A DNA stretch of 64,000 bases from CAZFBA01 sp964517135 (GTDB lineage: Bacteria > Cyanobacteriota > Vampirovibrionia > JBFMGH01), in assembly GCA_964517135.1 (NCBI GenBank), contig CAZFBA010000002.1:124001-188000 (forward strand). Direction: 5' to 3'. The notes below the pieces were generated by a model. That model saw only the letters and a program-made list of their open reading frames with translations. It ran no database searches and had not been told where the DNA came from. This document shows, piece by piece, positions 61,369 through 64,000 of this stretch. Position 1 is the stretch's first letter. Each line of letters begins with the position of its first letter. The position numbers were made by a program, and so were the translations under genes.

Positions 61369-62237
61369 AGTTGTTTCTTTACATATTGACTGACATATTT
61401 TGAAAGAGGTATTAAGGCTTGTTTTTCAGCTTTTTCAAATCCGGGTGTTGAATTCAATTCAAGTATTTTAGGTCCTTCATTAGTTATAAGAAAATCTATA
61501 CAGCAAAATGAAAGATTAAAACAATTATTTGCTCTTAAAGCAAGTTCAGAGATGGTGTTATCAATTTCTATTTGCTGAATATAGCCACCACAGTGAGTAT
61601 TTGATCTGAAATCTATCAGGTTTTGCCTTCTGGCAGAGCCGATTATTTTATTATCTAGAATGTAAACTCTTATGTCAGAATATTCAGGAGTTGTTTCAAA
61701 ATATTCCTGAATAATTAAATCTTCGCCAAGCAGGCTGATAGTATCTATAATGCCGTTAAGAGCATTAAGAGAATCGGCTATCATAATACCTTTACCCTGA
61801 GATCCTCTGGTGAGTTTAGCTATTACAGGGAATCCATTTAATTTTTCAACAAGCTTTTCTATTCCTTCAGAAGTTTTTACCAAAAATGATTCAGGTATTG
61901 GCAGGTTATTATTGAGTAATGTATTATAAACCTGATATTTATCTCTACTTTTTAAGAGATTTTGAGATGTATTTAGAGTTTTAATGCCTGCTTTTTCAAG
62001 TATTTCCAGAATATAAATGCCATAATAATGAGAAGCTGAACCTATTCTTGGAATTACAAAATCAATATTTTCTAATGTTTTTCCTTTAAATGTAACAATA
62101 TAGTTATCAATATACCTGCCAGCGTTACACTCCAGTGGATTAATGACTGTAACATTAATTCCTTCAAGCTTTAGGGCTTTTTCTAATGCATTTGTAGAAT
62201 AAATATAAGGACTTTTTGAAAGAATAACAGTGTTCAT
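61344..62237 (-). CDS. RimK-like ATP-grasp ligase
   Basis: 297 aa. ATP-grasp features: LKSRDKYQVYNTLLNNNLPI, FPVIAKLTRGSQGKGIMIAD (Lys of the P-loop-like hinge), IIQEYFETTPEYSDIRVYIL, GSARRQNLIDFRSNTHCGG, and Mg-binding ILELNSTPGFEKAE. RimK-like enzymes ligate an amino acid (often glutamate) to a carboxylate of a protein, peptide or cofactor. The substrate here is unknown. The downstream GT9 gene overlaps it. Confidence 0.85.
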   Translation of the reverse strand: MNTVILSKSPYIYSTNALEKALKLEGINVTVINPLECNAGRYIDNYIVTFKGKTLENIDFVIPRIGSASHYYGIYILEILEKAGIKTLNTSQNLLKSRDKYQVYNTLLNNNLPIPESFLVKTSEGIEKLVEKLNGFPVIAKLTRGSQGKGIMIADSLNALNGIIDTISLLGEDLIIQEYFETTPEYSDIRVYILDNKIIGSARRQNLIDFRSNTHCGGYIQQIEIDNTISELALRANNCFNLSFCCIDFLITNEGPKILELNSTPGFEKAEKQALIPLSKYVSQYVKKQLCLTGTTI

Positions 62238-62363
62238 TGACTGATAATATCCAGAATAAGTAGGTAAAATGAAAAATATTGTGATTGCAAAAACGCTAAA
62301 TTTAGCTTATCAGAATAATTAGAACAAAAACAATTTAGTTATTTGTTTAGCAAAAGGCAGATA

Positions 62364-63518
62364 TCACTTTTTCTTTTTATCTATTTGATCAATAAGAGCT
62401 TCGACTGAGGTTGTGAAATGTCTTTTATTGAAGTGTTTTAGAATATTATGATCGGCTTCAAATGTTATAGATGGTATATTTAATGTTTCTTTTAGCTTTT
62501 TAGATAATCCATAAATGTTGTCACAATTGCGTTTGCAGGAAAGAGAATGATGAAAAAGAATACCATCGATATTCCATTCCTGGATCATCTTACTTAAATA
62601 TTTAAATTTTTCTTCTTCTGTCAGGTTTATGAACAGTTCTGTGTAGGTTTTAGCTATACTGGTGAGTGGATCTTCTATATCCATATTAAAAATCCAGCTT
62701 GAAGTGTAGGTAGAATTAACAATACAGGCATTCAGGCTGTTAAAAAAATTTGACATGTATCTAAGCCTACCCCAAACGGGTAATCCGCACCATAAAAGTC
62801 TGTATTGCTTATGATTGATGGCTTTTATCTTCTTTGATTGAATCTCTTCTAATAGTTTTTGATAATATTGAACAGTTTCTTTTTCTCCTCTTTGCGTAAC
62901 TGCCGGTCCCATTTTTATACACAGGTCGAAGAAATTAAGAGGAGATGGGTTATTTTTTGTCAATTCATGAATTTTTTGCCAGTATTTTGAGATTTCTATT
63001 GAGTTTTTAAGAACTTCCTGGAATAACTGTTTATCAAATTGAATATCAAAGTGATTTTCTATAGATTTAATTAGTTTATTTTGTTGTTTTTTTATTGATT
63101 CGATAACAGTTGTATTGTTTTTTTCTATACAATGAGGTGTTTCAATACCGAATGCCGGTACTTTATACTTTTCTGCATAATAAAGAAGCCAGTGTTTTAT
63201 TTCTATGCATTGATTTGTATTATATACAATTAGATCAGGTGCTTGCCATTCATTAATAAGATATTTATTTTGTATGTTAGCTCCTATATCAGAAAGCATA
63301 TAACTACAACAATTCTCATTATATCCTGTTATTGTTGATGTTTTGTTTATAAATTTATGTTCTTCTCTTTTTATACCAATAATTGCAGCATGGTTTTCAG
63401 GGTAAAATAGCTGCAAGTTTAATCCTTTAAGTAATTCAGCAGGTGACATGCTTGAAGCAAAACAGTTTAGTCTTTTCTTTGTTTGTTTGGTTTTTTTGTT
63501 TTTTTGATAATAACACAT
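62364..63518 (-). CDS. 2-hydroxyacyl-CoA dehydratase D-component subunit
   Basis: 384 aa. HgdA/HgdB-type family motifs: SSMSPAELLKGLNLQLFYPE, CSYMLSDIGANIQNKYL, PDLIVYNTNQC, VPAFGIETPHC, LFHHSLSCKRNC and FEADHNILKHFNKRHFTTSV, EALIDQ. These subunits hold [4Fe-4S] clusters via Cys and use an electron from the BadF-type activase to dehydrate 2-hydroxyacyl-CoA. Only one subunit gene is seen; family members are usually heterodimeric. It may act as a standalone or unusual member. No RBS is clear; the start lies in a palindrome ACATATGT. Confidence 0.75.
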   Translation of the reverse strand: MCYYQKNKKTKQTKKRLNCFASSMSPAELLKGLNLQLFYPENHAAIIGIKREEHKFINKTSTITGYNENCCSYMLSDIGANIQNKYLINEWQAPDLIVYNTNQCIEIKHWLLYYAEKYKVPAFGIETPHCIEKNNTTVIESIKKQQNKLIKSIENHFDIQFDKQLFQEVLKNSIEISKYWQKIHELTKNNPSPLNFFDLCIKMGPAVTQRGEKETVQYYQKLLEEIQSKKIKAINHKQYRLLWCGLPVWGRLRYMSNFFNSLNACIVNSTYTSSWIFNMDIEDPLTSIAKTYTELFINLTEEEKFKYLSKMIQEWNIDGILFHHSLSCKRNCDNIYGLSKKLKETLNIPSITFEADHNILKHFNKRHFTTSVEALIDQIDKKKK

Positions 63519-63696
63519 ATGTATTAATATCTTAAACTTTCTTGTAAAACTTATATTTTAACCTGAATTATCATGAAAACATAACTTTTAAAAATAAATT
63601 GACAGGAAATAGCTAACGACCTAGAACAATTTTTATGTATCTGTTAAAGTATATTAGTGTTTATTTTATTATTAAAGAATAAGTGAAATAGTTGAT

Positions 63697-64000
63697 ATGA
63701 CAGAAAATAAAGAAATAGAAACTCTAAAAAGAAAAGCTTCTCAATTATTTGATAAAGAATGTTATAATGAAAGTGCTGAAATATTTGAATCTATATTGAA
63801 ATTGATTCCGGAAGATCTTGATATAATTTATAATCTGGGTTTGTGTTACTTAAATCAGGAAAAATTTAATTCTGCTCAAAAATACTTTGAAAAAGCTTTA
63901 AAAATAAAAAACGTAGATGCAAAATCTTATGCAAAACTGGGTTTTATTCACTATCAAAATGATAATCTTGAGCAAGCAGAGCAATATTATTTAAAAGCAA
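63697..64000 (+). CDS. TPR-repeat protein, 3' end outside window
   Basis: 101 codons are visible, beginning MTENKEIETLKRKASQLFDK. Tetratricopeptide units: CYNESAEIFESILKLIPEDL, IIYNLGLCYLNQEKFNSAQK, YFEKALKI, KSYAKLGFIHYQNDNLEQAE, QYYLKA, with canonical W/L-G-Y-A-F-A-P positions. No signal peptide. TPR proteins mediate protein-protein contacts; the partner is unknown. No strong RBS. Confidence 0.75.
   Translation, partial: MTENKEIETLKRKASQLFDKECYNESAEIFESILKLIPEDLDIIYNLGLCYLNQEKFNSAQKYFEKALKIKNVDAKSYAKLGFIHYQNDNLEQAEQYYLKA

Overview
The window is AT-rich DNA from a flagellated bacterium that has its rpoC gene split into rpoC1 (24761-26479) and rpoC2 (26526-30395), the arrangement known from Cyanobacteria and plastids. 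No photosynthesis gene is visible, and 2-hydroxyacyl-CoA dehydratase-type genes (anaerobic amino-acid fermentation chemistry) are present. I infer a non-photosynthetic relative of Cyanobacteria (Melainabacteria/Vampirovibrionia-like); the phylum is fairly well supported, the class is not. A run of 100 N at 37983-38082 shows that this is a draft scaffold.

Layout. 1-10.8 kb holds mixed genes: a truncated helical-repeat protein, a FliO-like protein with an AMIN domain, a winged-helix regulator, a split dehydratase activase pair, NAD(P)HX repair (nnr), plsC and aroA. 11.1-30.4 kb is the ribosomal/RNA-polymerase block (rpmG, tRNA-Trp, secE, nusG, rplK, rplA, rplJ, rplL, rpoB, rpoC1, rpoC2). It is interrupted between rplA and rplJ by three genes on the opposite strand for a sugar transporter and two glycosidases. 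rplJ has an L10 leader and a textbook attenuator.

30.5-52.4 kb is the centre of interest: a one-directional (minus-strand) array of 16 full-length flagellin genes (284-287 aa), about ten interleaved short or decayed flagellin-like or unknown genes, one clear flagellin pseudogene and several micro-ORFs. It is headed by two tandem sigma-28 promoters (TAAAGTTT-N11-GCCGATAC and a perfect TAAAGTTT-N11-GCCGATAA). Paralogs fall into sub-clades with visible gene conversion: a 312-bp identical tract between two copies and one mosaic copy. A membrane spermidine-synthase-like protein, the sigma factor FliA that would read those promoters, and FlhB follow at 52.5-56.6 kb.

57-64 kb holds a HIRAN-domain protein, a repeat-rich spacer, a B12-binding/radical-SAM-like protein that has lost its cluster cysteines, a GT9 glycosyltransferase overlapping an ATP-grasp ligase, a 2-hydroxyacyl-CoA dehydratase subunit and the start of a TPR protein.

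How they work together (inference): FliA transcribes the flagellin array, FlhB and FliO belong to the flagellar export gate, and the array could supply a composite or variable filament. The dehydratase subunit near the right end probably depends on the activase pair near the left end. The sugar module probably handles alpha-glucans.
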